Positions 1-7,123 of a stretch of 14,332 bases of DNA are shown piece by piece. Source of the stretch: Clostridia bacterium (GTDB lineage: Bacteria; Bacillota_E; SLMV01; PUMD01); NCBI GenBank assembly GCA_007128555.1, contig SKXF01000088.1, positions 1 to 14,332 on the forward strand, given 5' to 3'. The stretch's first letter is position 1. Every line of letters begins with the position of its first letter. A program made the position numbers and the translations under genes. The notes under the pieces were generated by a model, which was given only the letters and a program-made list of their open reading frames with translations, was not told where the DNA came from and ran no database searches.

Positions 1-127
1 CGAGGTAAATTCCTACTGCCAGCGGGTTGTCCACAACGCTCCCGCGGAGGTCACGAGTGCCCGATTTCCGAACCTCATTCTGGACACGAACCGTATTTTT
101 CAGGGGTACTGAGAACAGCTGGTCGGG

Positions 128-305
128 AATGAGGTGCATGGGTATGGAGTGTCAAAGACAGTACGTCTCTTGGGTCATACTCCAGTAGAGTTCTACCCGA
201 CAACATGCCTGTCCCCAAGCGCCTCTTGAAACTAATGGGGATGCCAAAAGACGTCTTCACGCGGCTTTCGGATACCTGAATGCTCTAATATCTGGCAACA
301 GATAA
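128..305 (+). pseudogene. Tyrosine recombinase (phage-type integrase) C-terminal relic
   Basis: Read in one plus-strand frame, 146-205 gives GVSKTVRLLGHTPVEFYPTT. This matches the C-terminal box of tyrosine recombinases, where a segment like 'GvsxktVsxLLGHtsvxfTxxtY' carries the conserved LLGH histidine shortly before the catalytic tyrosine. That frame then runs into a stop. The frame one base over (189-305) continues with HACPQ and then DAKRRLHAAFGYL before a TAA, resembling the usual post-tyrosine tail (YxHp..e.kr.a...l..L). I infer an ancient integrase with at least one frameshift and loss of the tyrosine codon. Degraded traces of the upstream H-x-L-R-H-T box may exist near 75-115, but I cannot confirm them. 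The rest of the gene would lie left of the window. It is non-functional as read. Confidence 0.5.
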
Positions 306-466
306 ATGCTCAAAGCAACCATAGAAGGGTGCGAAATGTGCGATATATGGCCACTTCTGGGGTAAGGACGAACACGACATCCTCGTGGCACCCCGTGGCG
401 CCGGCCTTTAGCAACACCGCAAATGGCTCCATTCAGCCCTTGCCCCGACCCAGGGTAAAGGCTACA

Positions 467-504
467 CCGGGGTGGGTGAGGCAACACGTGGTCACCCACC
501 CCGG
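467..504 (-). terminator. 13-bp stem-loop downstream of the S9 peptidase gene
   Basis: CCGGGGTGGGTGA at 467-479 is the exact reverse complement of TCACCCACCCCGG at 492-504, leaving a 12-base loop that itself contains the palindrome CACGTG. It starts 33 bases after the stop codon of the minus-strand peptidase gene, where a transcript-end hairpin is expected. On the minus strand the stem is followed by TGTAGCCTTTACCC rather than a clean U-run. It is therefore either an atypical intrinsic terminator or an mRNA 3' stabilising hairpin. Confidence 0.5.
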
Positions 505-536
505 GCACCCCTCACGCAGGTCCGTTCAAGAGGCCC

Positions 537-2597
537 CTAGGTGAGATAATGCCGGAACCAGGCCGAGATGCGCTCCGCCCTGTCCACCAGGTTCCGCGGC
601 CTGGCGAGGCCGTGGGACTCCCCTGGATACCGGACGAGGACGCACTCCTTGTCCTGGCGTCGCAGGGCCGCAAAGGCCTCCTCGGACTGGGTCACCGGGC
701 AGCGCCGGTCCTCCTCGCCGTGGAGCATGAGCAGGGGCGTCGAGACCTGGCCCATGTAGCGGATGGAGGAGTGGGCCAGAAGTCGGTCCGGATCCTCCCA
801 GGGCCTCGCCCCGGCGGAGAACTCCGTGAAGTCAAAGCCGACATCGCTGGTCCCATACCGGCTGAGCTGGTTGGTCACGCAGGCTCCCGACACCGCCGCG
901 CTGAACCGGTCCGTCTGGGTGACAGTCCAGCAGGTCATGAATCTACCGTAGCTCCAGCCGGTAACCCCCAGGCGATTCGGATCCACGACCCCGAGCTCGA
1001 TGCCGTGATCGACCCCGGCCATCACGTCCTGGTAATCCTTACCGCCCCAATCCTTGACCACGGCGAGACTGAACTCCGCTCCATATCCGGAGCTGCCCCG
1101 GGGATTCAGATACAGCACGGCAAACCCTTCCCCGGCCAGCTGTTGAAACTGCAGGGAGAACCCGTAACCGTACATGCCGCTTGGCCCACCGTGAATCGCG
1201 AGGATCGTCGGGCACCTCTCCCCCTCGGCCCAACCCGGAGGTTTCATGAGCCATCCCTCGATCTCCCAGCCGTCGGTCCCCTCGAAACGTAACCTCTCGG
1301 GCTCAACCAGCTGGAGATCCCGGGCTAACGGACCATTGAGGTCCGTCAGGCGTCCCTCACACCCGTCAGGAGACATAACGAAGACCTCGTCGGGCTGGGT
1401 CGGGCCTCCGTCCAGGTAGGCCAGGGTCCCGTCCCGCGAGAGACTCGCTGCCGCAACGACTCTCTCCCTCCCCGGAGTCACGCACCGGGGAGGCTCTTCC
1501 CCATCGGAGGCAATCCGGTACAGGTAGCTCCCACCCTCCCTGGCGACGGTGGTGTACATGGCGCCGCCGTCGTCGGCCCACAGGATGGGTCCGATGGAGA
1601 TACTGCTGGGGGCCCGGACCTCGGAGCTGGCGACCATCCCTACCCTTCGGTCCAGGGAGCCCGTAAGATTCCGGGCCGAATCCCAGGATCGGGGCAGGAC
1701 GGCCGGGTCAAAGTCCACGGTAAAGAGATTATACGGCGATGAAACCCAGTCAAAGGGGTAGTCCGCACCGATGAAGGCCAGAACTGAGCCGTCGGGAGAC
1801 CAGCTGGGGCAGTTGACGGGATAATCCTCCTGCAACACCCGGGTCGCCCTGCCGGAAGCCACCTCAAACACCCAGAGGTGTCGGACCCAGACGGGATCGC
1901 TGTCGCTGAGGGTGCGGTTGGCGACGCAGGCGATGTACTGACCGTCGGGGGACCAGGCGGGGGACTCATGATTGTAGCGACCCCTCGTGATCCTGTGGGT
2001 ACCAGAGGTCTCGCCGTGACCGGTAGGTTGGGCGTCGACGACGAAGACATGGCGAAACTGGTTGCCGAAGTACCCGATGCCGTCCTGCCTGTGGCGAAGG
2101 GTCTTGATGACCCGGGGCTCGTCCTGCTCATCCTCCACGTCGTGGGGCAAACGGCAGGCCTCCGGCGCCCCGGGATAGAAGGGACCCTGGGGCAGCATCC
2201 TTTCGTAGGCCACAAAGGCGATCCTCTCTCCATCGGGAGACCAGATCAGGGCGGACAAAGGCTCCTTTTCCGTCGCCACCCGTTCGGCCTCCCCTCCGGA
2301 GAGATCAATCAGGTACAGCTGGTTCCTGCCCGTCCGGTCCGATATAAAGGCCAGTCGCGACCCATCGGGAGACCAGCGGGGCATGTGATCGGTGCGCCCT
2401 CCAGACGTGAGGCGCCTGGGAGTTTCGTCGCCCACCGACACCATCCAGATCTCCGTCCGCGTGGCGTTGTCCTGTAGGTCCCTGTACTGACGGATGAAGG
2501 CGATGGTCTCTCCGTCCGGGGAAATCTGGGGCTCACCCAGGGGGGTGAACCGACAGAGATCCTCCGCCGTGAGAGGTCTGCTTGCATCCTTGTTCAC
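537..2597 (-). CDS. S9C-family prolyl oligopeptidase (acylaminoacyl-peptidase-like)
   Basis: This cytoplasmic serine peptidase probably hydrolyses short peptides (acylaminoacyl or dipeptidyl peptidase type). The N-terminal two thirds is a TolB/PD40-type beta-propeller with repeated SPDG motifs (ISPDGETIAF, WSPDGSRLAF, WSPDGERIAF, WSPDGQYIAC, WSPDGSVLAF). The C-terminal third is an alpha/beta-hydrolase domain: HGGPSG oxyanion strand, nucleophile elbow GWSYGRF with Ser549, Asp630 in HGEEDRR and His662 in GESHG. The elbow usually reads G-x-S-Y-G-G; here the last Gly is Arg. Length is 686 aa, normal for S9C, with no signal peptide. Start choice: GAGAGG at 2607-2612 directly abuts an ATG (2606) but sits 9 nt from an in-frame GTG (2597), which I prefer. 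The frame stays open to 2870, but that extension has no family similarity. It lies downstream of a broken fdhD and ends before a stem-loop. Exact substrate is unknown. Confidence 0.93.
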   Translation of the reverse strand: MNKDASRPLTAEDLCRFTPLGEPQISPDGETIAFIRQYRDLQDNATRTEIWMVSVGDETPRRLTSGGRTDHMPRWSPDGSRLAFISDRTGRNQLYLIDLSGGEAERVATEKEPLSALIWSPDGERIAFVAYERMLPQGPFYPGAPEACRLPHDVEDEQDEPRVIKTLRHRQDGIGYFGNQFRHVFVVDAQPTGHGETSGTHRITRGRYNHESPAWSPDGQYIACVANRTLSDSDPVWVRHLWVFEVASGRATRVLQEDYPVNCPSWSPDGSVLAFIGADYPFDWVSSPYNLFTVDFDPAVLPRSWDSARNLTGSLDRRVGMVASSEVRAPSSISIGPILWADDGGAMYTTVAREGGSYLYRIASDGEEPPRCVTPGRERVVAAASLSRDGTLAYLDGGPTQPDEVFVMSPDGCEGRLTDLNGPLARDLQLVEPERLRFEGTDGWEIEGWLMKPPGWAEGERCPTILAIHGGPSGMYGYGFSLQFQQLAGEGFAVLYLNPRGSSGYGAEFSLAVVKDWGGKDYQDVMAGVDHGIELGVVDPNRLGVTGWSYGRFMTCWTVTQTDRFSAAVSGACVTNQLSRYGTSDVGFDFTEFSAGARPWEDPDRLLAHSSIRYMGQVSTPLLMLHGEEDRRCPVTQSEEAFAALRRQDKECVLVRYPGESHGLARPRNLVDRAERISAWFRHYLT

Positions 2598-2606
2598 AAT
2601 GATCAT

Positions 2607-2612
2607 CCTCTC
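2607..2612 (-). promoter_or_regulatory. RBS deciding the S9 peptidase start
   Basis: On the minus strand GAGAGG is followed immediately by ATG (zero spacing) and, nine bases later, by an in-frame GTG. Spacing favours the GTG at 2597. The ATG at 2606 would need the Shine-Dalgarno sequence to touch the start codon. Confidence 0.5.
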
Positions 2613-2882
2613 TATGCCTGCATGAATGTCCTGCCCGGGGGAAGCCTGGTATCCAGGCTCCCAGACAGGACAGACCCTCGGCTCCATGATACTGGATGCC
2701 CCAGCAGGGAAACAGGCTTTTCTTGAGATCTGCACCCTGTCGATCGTCAGCTTCCGCAGGGGAAGGGGAAGGGCTACGTTGACCCGGTGCTGAGGGTACG
2801 GCTGAAGGAACCTGCTCTCATGGCAGGAGGGGCGCCTGCTATGAACGGGCTGTGTCATGATCTGAACCAATCTGCTGCGAAC

Positions 2883-3430
2883 TCAGTCGGTGACGTACCG
2901 ATGCGCGCCGCAGTAGACGTGGGATTTCTCCCTGTGGGCTCGTCCGATCAGTGTGAGATCGGCGGCTCGGCGATCTCAAGGGCGAGGCTCATCGGAATGC
3001 CGCCTATGCCCGCACCAAGGGCTTTCAGCAGCATGCCGGAAGAGAGGCGCCCCGTGGTGATCAGCCCACAGTCCAGGGGATCCCAGCTGCCGAAGAGACA
3101 GGCACCCAGGACCTTGTCCACGGCATTATGCCTACCCACGTCTTCCCTGACGTCCAGGACTCCCCGTCGGTTGATCAGGGCGGCCGAATGGATGCCCCCT
3201 CCAGGGTGAGGCCCTCAGGCAGGTCATCGGCAAGCGAAACGCTGATGAACCTCATCTCATCGAAGGCGCCCTGTACGTAGATCTCGTGCCAGAATGAAAT
3301 CGCATCCCGTCCCCAAAGGTGCCCGACGGCAAGTTTCTTCAGGTCTTCGGGTGTACACATGAACGAGGGTGAACAATTTTAAGGATCGGAAAATGAACCC
3401 AAATCGACTGCGTACACCTACCACCCATTG
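2883..3430 (-). pseudogene. fdhD: Broken formate dehydrogenase accessory sulfurtransferase fdhD
   Basis: FdhD passes sulfur to the molybdenum cofactor of formate dehydrogenase. Pieces appear in order on the minus strand in different frames. Upstream of about 3355: FRSLKLFTLV. From 3355 to about 3205: CTPEDLKKLAVGHLW, matching the family's N-terminal CTPeDLeeLAvGfL. From 3199 to 2948: GGIHSAALINRRGVL, then EDVGRHNAVDKVLGA, then TTGRLSSGMLLKAL, the family's GGvHxA, DVGRHNAvDKv and sGRxSxE boxes. From about 2961 to 2883: ADLTLIGRAHREKSHVYCG, the usual C-terminus. At least three frameshifts separate these. The central segment with the catalytic Cys-x-x-Cys is absent between LPEGLTL and GGIH, the AGIP/SAPT region is shortened, and the SGRxSxE Glu is Gly. 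I am confident of the identity and that the gene is dead. The 5' limit is approximate. Confidence 0.88.
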
Positions 3431-3682
3431 ACACCTCTGACGCCCACTACCCCGTTGTCGACGTGACGTGAGGGGGTGAGGGATATCTCTCATTCACATG
3501 CTGCAAACTCGACGTGGCGGGGATGTGGTACGTCTCAGGTGCATTGTGGCGGTTCAGCGCTGAGGCTAAATCAGCTACGCCTACGCCACGGCTTATCCTC
3601 TTTAATGGTCTTACTCCACCCGTGAGGCAGTCGATGTCGGTCGTCAGGAGGATAGAATCTCTCCGCTCTCTTCAGGACCCTC

Positions 3683-4195
3683 TTACGCACTCGGTGCAGC
3701 TTCGTATCGAGGGTGCGGGCAAATTTGGGCCAATGCCTTCCGGTATTCGTGTCTGACGTAATCCGAGTAAGCTGCACCTGGCGGGGGCAAAGCCTCAGGC
3801 ACTCTCCCACCATCTCTACCTGATATCCTCGGATCAGCCCCAAGGATCTGGATGAACTTCTCGCACCGGTCAGCGAGATTGGTGTCTTCCTTATCGATGA
3901 CCGGATCCCTTTCTACACGGGGTCTTCGCCATTCGCTCACGGCCGCCCCACCCCCGATGAACAGCCCCATCACATTCGCTGAGAATTGAACTACAGGGAG
4001 TATCGCAACTGTCGGCAACACAGGCGTGTCGGGCGGGAGATTGTGAACATCATGGACAGACCTTTCCTCGACAGCAGGTCCTGCCAGTAGTCGGCCATCA
4101 TACCAGACGTCAGGGTTACTGGGATCGCGATACACATAACCTTGTTTCTTGAACCACGGATCCCAGACACAAACAGCCCAACAAGATACCAGCAA
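3683..4195 (-). CDS. Doubtful hypothetical protein, possibly membrane-anchored
   Basis: I do not recognise this 170-residue frame. It begins at a TTG with no visible ribosome binding site, and the frame is open upstream only to about 4240. The N-terminus LLVSCWAVCVW could be a short hydrophobic or lipoprotein-like segment. A second hydrophobic stretch near residues 58-82 (TVAILPVVQF...MGLFIGGGAAV) could be a membrane helix. The rest is charged and mixed, with natural-looking codon choice (GAG/GAA and AAG well used, no excess of rare codons). Other minus frames overlap both ends, so a frameshifted relic is as likely as a real gene. No function is assigned. Confidence 0.28.
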   Translation of the reverse strand: MLVSCWAVCVWDPWFKKQGYVYRDPSNPDVWYDGRLLAGPAVEERSVHDVHNLPPDTPVLPTVAILPVVQFSANVMGLFIGGGAAVSEWRRPRVERDPVIDKEDTNLADRCEKFIQILGADPRISGRDGGRVPEALPPPGAAYSDYVRHEYRKALAQICPHPRYEAAPSA

Positions 4196-4328
4196 GAGAG
4201 CATTCGTGTACTGTCGAGTATCAACGGAAGAGCAAGGCGGTCAAGTCCCATGTTGTAAGTAGCGGTCCGGGTCATGATGCGGTAGCGGCCTCTGTCTGGA
4301 GTGGTCTTGTTCCGTTGTCGCCAGGTTC

Positions 4329-4383
4329 AGCGGTAGGTCCGTGCTAAATCCCAGGCGGACCGGGTACGACCCGACTCACCGCT
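4329..4383 (-). other. Three-way-junction inverted-repeat element
   Basis: Three nested or adjacent perfect pairings occur in 55 bases. AGCGGT (4329-4334) pairs with ACCGCT (4378-4383) as a closing stem. GTCCG (4337-4341) pairs with CGGAC (4356-4360) around a 14-base loop. CGGGT (4361-4365) pairs with ACCCG (4369-4373) around ACG. The element begins 9 bases after the stop codon of the minus-strand 344-residue gene. It could be a transcript-end structure, a small structured RNA or a relic of a mobile-element end. There is no U-run on either side, so a simple intrinsic terminator is not clear. Confidence 0.35.
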
Positions 4384-4392
4384 TACTCGCCT

Positions 4393-5427
4393 CTACTCCA
4401 ATAGTTCCCCCAGTTCGCTGATCTCATGGTCATAAAAAACGGTGATGATACCGGTCACTGGAACCTGGTCGGTGAAAAAGCCCGAACCGTAAAGCTCCCT
4501 GGCCAGGGCCCTGCGACAATACCGCCAGAAATGCATCATCATATTCTCCGGGTCAACGCCCTGCCTGCCAGAGGTGGTGGACCGGAGACACTCATAAATC
4601 TGTTCCAAGCGGCTGAAATAGAAACGATAAGACAGGTCGGAAATTCGCCTCACAACCGGCAGGTACAACTGGAAGGTCTCCTCATCGACCAGGGCAGAAC
4701 GAGGCTCTCCATGGCAGAGAAGACCGACCTGCTCAGCCATCCGTGCCAGGGCATCGTTCTTCATGAGCCCTCCCACAAGCATGGCGTAGGCGTCGGTCAG
4801 GTGCCTCAAAAGATACCGTCTATGTACGCGCATCTCATCGGTGGGATCCACCGGGCTCACCATGCTGGGATAGGTCCTGCCGCCCGGGCCGATGAAAATG
4901 GCGGTGTATTTCTCTCCCCGCAAGACCGACTTGTTCTGAAGGTCTTCTCCAAGCAAGCCCCTGGCATCGCACATCTGATCGAAGTCAACCTTGCTCTGGG
5001 CATACCTGCCCCCGTAGTTCTTCCAATCCACCACCGCGTTTGCCTCGCGGAGGAGTCTCGCCGGGCCCTGTCCCGCGCCCACAATACCACCGAGGAAGTT
5101 CCTGATCACAGGGGCGGCGGCCATCAGCTCGGACCCAGCGTTCATCACGACCTCCGCCAATTCTCGGCCCAGGGAAGAAGCCAGGGAAACCACCTCACTG
5201 ATGTCATCTTCCAAAAAGACGGCTGTACTCAGCCGCAGAAACCCGTCCCTGGGCAGTGCAACACTCATATCCCTCAGCTCAGCCAGGATCTCCGCACGGA
5301 CATCATCAGTGCAGACCTGAGACGTGGCAACTCTCGCAACCACACTGAGACATTCATCTGTCAGGGCAGACTTGATCCTGTTGTGAGTCTCACCCGAATA
5401 GCTCGCAATGATCGGTATCAACTGCAT
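4393..5427 (-). CDS. Unrecognised 344-residue protein downstream of transporter
   Basis: I do not recognise a family. The protein is predicted soluble and mostly helical, with no signal peptide and no clear membrane helix. One amphipathic, glycine-rich stretch (APVIRNFLGGIVGAGQG, about residues 105-121) precedes a conserved-looking block around VVDWKNYGGRYAQSKVDF. The middle is rich in Arg and His (EMRVHRRYLLRHLTDAYAML), and the C-terminal third carries aromatic and Arg clusters (SYRFYFSRLEQIYECL, MMMHFWRYCRRALARELY). The start is ATG, with AGGGG 8 bases upstream (5436-5440). It lies 81 bases downstream of the ANKH/MATE-like transporter gene on the same strand, so the two are probably co-transcribed and the protein may serve that transporter. 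Codon use and length support a real gene. Confidence 0.8.
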   Translation of the reverse strand: MQLIPIIASYSGETHNRIKSALTDECLSVVARVATSQVCTDDVRAEILAELRDMSVALPRDGFLRLSTAVFLEDDISEVVSLASSLGRELAEVVMNAGSELMAAAPVIRNFLGGIVGAGQGPARLLREANAVVDWKNYGGRYAQSKVDFDQMCDARGLLGEDLQNKSVLRGEKYTAIFIGPGGRTYPSMVSPVDPTDEMRVHRRYLLRHLTDAYAMLVGGLMKNDALARMAEQVGLLCHGEPRSALVDEETFQLYLPVVRRISDLSYRFYFSRLEQIYECLRSTTSGRQGVDPENMMMHFWRYCRRALARELYGSGFFTDQVPVTGIITVFYDHEISELGELLE

Positions 5428-5508
5428 GTTCCCCGCCCCTTACGTTGAAGGTGCTTCCATGCCATCTGAAGGAACAGTCTTCGCCAATACGATCCAGCTC
5501 GAACAGGA

Positions 5509-6864
5509 TCATTCCGGCCGGCCAGGGACAACACGAAACTCATCGTGGATGCTCGCCACCGCAGGACGGCTCCACCAGTACAACAGACCCACTTCCGCAG
5601 AAAGGGCCAGGGGCATGATCATAGCGGCCACCAGGTAGGCAGAGAGCTCCGTTCGTCCAACTGCGACGTTGATCATACCCACCAGGATCAGCAGGTTGAA
5701 AAAGGCGGCAACGTTCACGGATACCGTTCGTCCCGACCGGATGAGCAGCCCCTGGTTGTGCGCCTGCAGGCCCGTCAGAAGGGGTACCACTGCGAGAAAC
5801 ACGAGGGACAGGTTAGCCGCGGCCAGGACCTCACCCCTCAAGCCGATGATCCCACCGTGATACCAGTCACCCAGGATCGTGAGAGATACCAGGGATAGAA
5901 GCGCCGCGCAGCCCATGGATACCATCCAGGTGAAACGGCGCACCACCTGGTACGTGGCAGGATCACGAACCCGGGCCACCACAACCTGCTGCAGCATCTG
6001 CAGCTGCCCATCCACAAGGGACAGCGTTCCCAGGGCCACGGGAAATGCCGCCATGGACAGCACAGGTGCCACCCCCCGGGCGATCCCGCTCAGCATCAAG
6101 GGGCGGGTGACCATTCGGAGGGTGCTGGTGAGAGCCAGGGGAACGAAGAACCGCACGAACCCAGCGACGGTGCGACCGCCTGCAGGGCTGTCTTCGTCGT
6201 GGGCTGGGAGAACCCCCTCCTTTAAAATGACTCGGGCCGCCGCCACAGCCATGGCTGTGTCCACGAACACCCCGAGCATCAGGGCAGCTCCTCCGACCAG
6301 CACGCCGTGCTCCGGGAACATACCGATCCCTATCACCGTGACCAGGATCATCACCACCACCCGGGCGGCCGTCGCCCATCCGATGATAGCGGTCCTTCCA
6401 AAGCGCACGAGAATGCCGTTATAGTAACGGCGGATCCCAATCAATGCCGGCCACAGCAAAAGGACGTACAGGGCGGGTCTCGCAACCTCTGCCACTTCCG
6501 TCGGAAACTGCATAACCGTGACAAACACAAACCGGTATACGGGGATGATCAGGGTCACGACGGCGGCCACCACGGTGAGAAAGATGTTGATTGCCCACAT
6601 GCATCGACTGGTCAGCCTGTAATTATGTTCATCGGTGACCAGGGCATTAGCAGCAGGCAGCAACATGATGATCGGGGCCTCGAGCAGCACCGCTGCATAG
6701 AAGGCCATACCATAAGCAGCCAGGATGAGCTCCGGCGACTCCAGCCTGGCCAGGCCGGCATGAACAATAGGCTGTCCCGCCGACAGCATCAGGCCGCTGA
6801 GGGCAAGGGGAAGAAAGAACACCCCGATCTCACCGAGCGAAGGGGGCTGCGGCTTTGACTTCAA
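5509..6864 (-). CDS. ANKH/MATE-like (MOP superfamily) membrane transporter
   Basis: This 451-residue integral membrane protein has about 12 hydrophobic segments. It shows the two-fold internal repeat typical of the MOP flippase superfamily (MATE, MVF, ANKH). Half one starts at residues 16-22 with FFLPLAL and continues QPIV..AGLAR. Half two starts at 239-245 with FFVPLAL and continues RPLM..SGIAR. A charged loop around residues 214-232 links the halves. The GLARLESPE..LAAY pattern looks more like prokaryotic ANKH-like proteins than drug-exporting MATEs, but the substrate cannot be read from sequence. The start is TTG, the first codon possible after an upstream in-frame TGA. GAGG lies 12 bases before it, longer than ideal, so a start further in (Met26) is possible but would cut helix 1. 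The orphan 344-residue gene follows after 81 bases. Confidence 0.82.
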   Translation of the reverse strand: MKSKPQPPSLGEIGVFFLPLALSGLMLSAGQPIVHAGLARLESPELILAAYGMAFYAAVLLEAPIIMLLPAANALVTDEHNYRLTSRCMWAINIFLTVVAAVVTLIIPVYRFVFVTVMQFPTEVAEVARPALYVLLLWPALIGIRRYYNGILVRFGRTAIIGWATAARVVVMILVTVIGIGMFPEHGVLVGGAALMLGVFVDTAMAVAAARVILKEGVLPAHDEDSPAGGRTVAGFVRFFVPLALTSTLRMVTRPLMLSGIARGVAPVLSMAAFPVALGTLSLVDGQLQMLQQVVVARVRDPATYQVVRRFTWMVSMGCAALLSLVSLTILGDWYHGGIIGLRGEVLAAANLSLVFLAVVPLLTGLQAHNQGLLIRSGRTVSVNVAAFFNLLILVGMINVAVGRTELSAYLVAAMIMPLALSAEVGLLYWWSRPAVASIHDEFRVVPGRPE

Positions 6865-7033
6865 CGATCATCACGTCCTCGATGGGCTAAGAGAGCGACT
6901 TTCCTCAAAACCCAAGGGTGTGATAGGCGCAGCGTGCTTCTGCAACGCATACGACAGAGATCTCCTCGGTCCTGCAAACCCCATATGATCCCATCCCGCA
7001 GCCTACGAGTCCGACAAAGACCATGGGAAAGGC

Positions 7034-7070
7034 CGGTAGAGATACGGTCATCGCATTGGCATCTCTACCG
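7034..7070 (-). terminator. 10-bp inverted repeat after the M24 hydrolase gene
   Basis: CGGTAGAGAT (7034-7043) is the exact reverse complement of ATCTCTACCG (7061-7070), with a 17-base loop and two more pairs beyond one mismatch. It lies 54 bases past the stop of the minus-strand M24 gene, so a transcript-end hairpin is plausible. The following minus-strand bases (GCCTTTCCC) are only weakly U-rich. The same ATCTCTACCG recurs at 9981-9990, which would instead suit a protein-binding site. Confidence 0.35.
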
Positions 7071-7123
7071 ACCTGCAAAGCGCCCATGTTACCATCCTGG
7101 GCCCATCGACACATGAAACCGCC

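Larger units (their letters stand above)
1..536. other. Gene-poor left edge with recombinase relic
   Basis: No intact gene is visible in these 536 bases. The short open frames on both strands have no recognisable domain, no good ribosome binding site and no family-like composition. Two things can be read: the decayed C-terminal end of a tyrosine recombinase on the plus strand (about 128-305) and a strong stem-loop at 467-504 just downstream of the minus-strand peptidase gene. The stretch 306-466 holds nothing I can support. Confidence 0.6.
3431..4392. other. About 1 kb with no confidently recognised gene
   Basis: Several minus-strand open frames of 70-170 codons overlap one another here without known domains. 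The only one worth listing is the 170-codon frame at 3683-4195, given separately as doubtful. The shorter frames at 3571-3843 and 3991-4275 have TTG or unsupported starts and overlap it in other frames, so this may be a decayed gene whose pieces are spread across frames. The right end carries a compact inverted-repeat structure at 4329-4383, next to the stop of the neighbouring gene. I see no transposase, tRNA or convincing promoter. Confidence 0.5.

Noticed and set aside
549..1292. 247-codon plus-strand open frame
   Set aside because: Antisense to the S9 catalytic domain; composition reflects GC-rich complement codons.
1640..2233. 197-codon minus-strand frame inside the S9 gene
   Set aside because: Alternate frame of the propeller region, Pro/Ser/Arg-rich, no RBS.
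2607..2870. 88-codon N-terminal extension of the S9 peptidase
   Set aside because: The frame is open but lacks family similarity, and the RBS lies at its downstream end.
4426..5448. 340-codon plus-strand open frame
   Set aside because: It is the antisense shadow of the 344-residue gene: no RBS, His/Pro/Gln/Arg-skewed composition and no domain.
6905..7114. 69-codon minus-strand frame between the M24 and transporter genes
   Set aside because: It covers the hairpin at 7034-7070, has no RBS and a random-looking Cys/Gly-rich translation.
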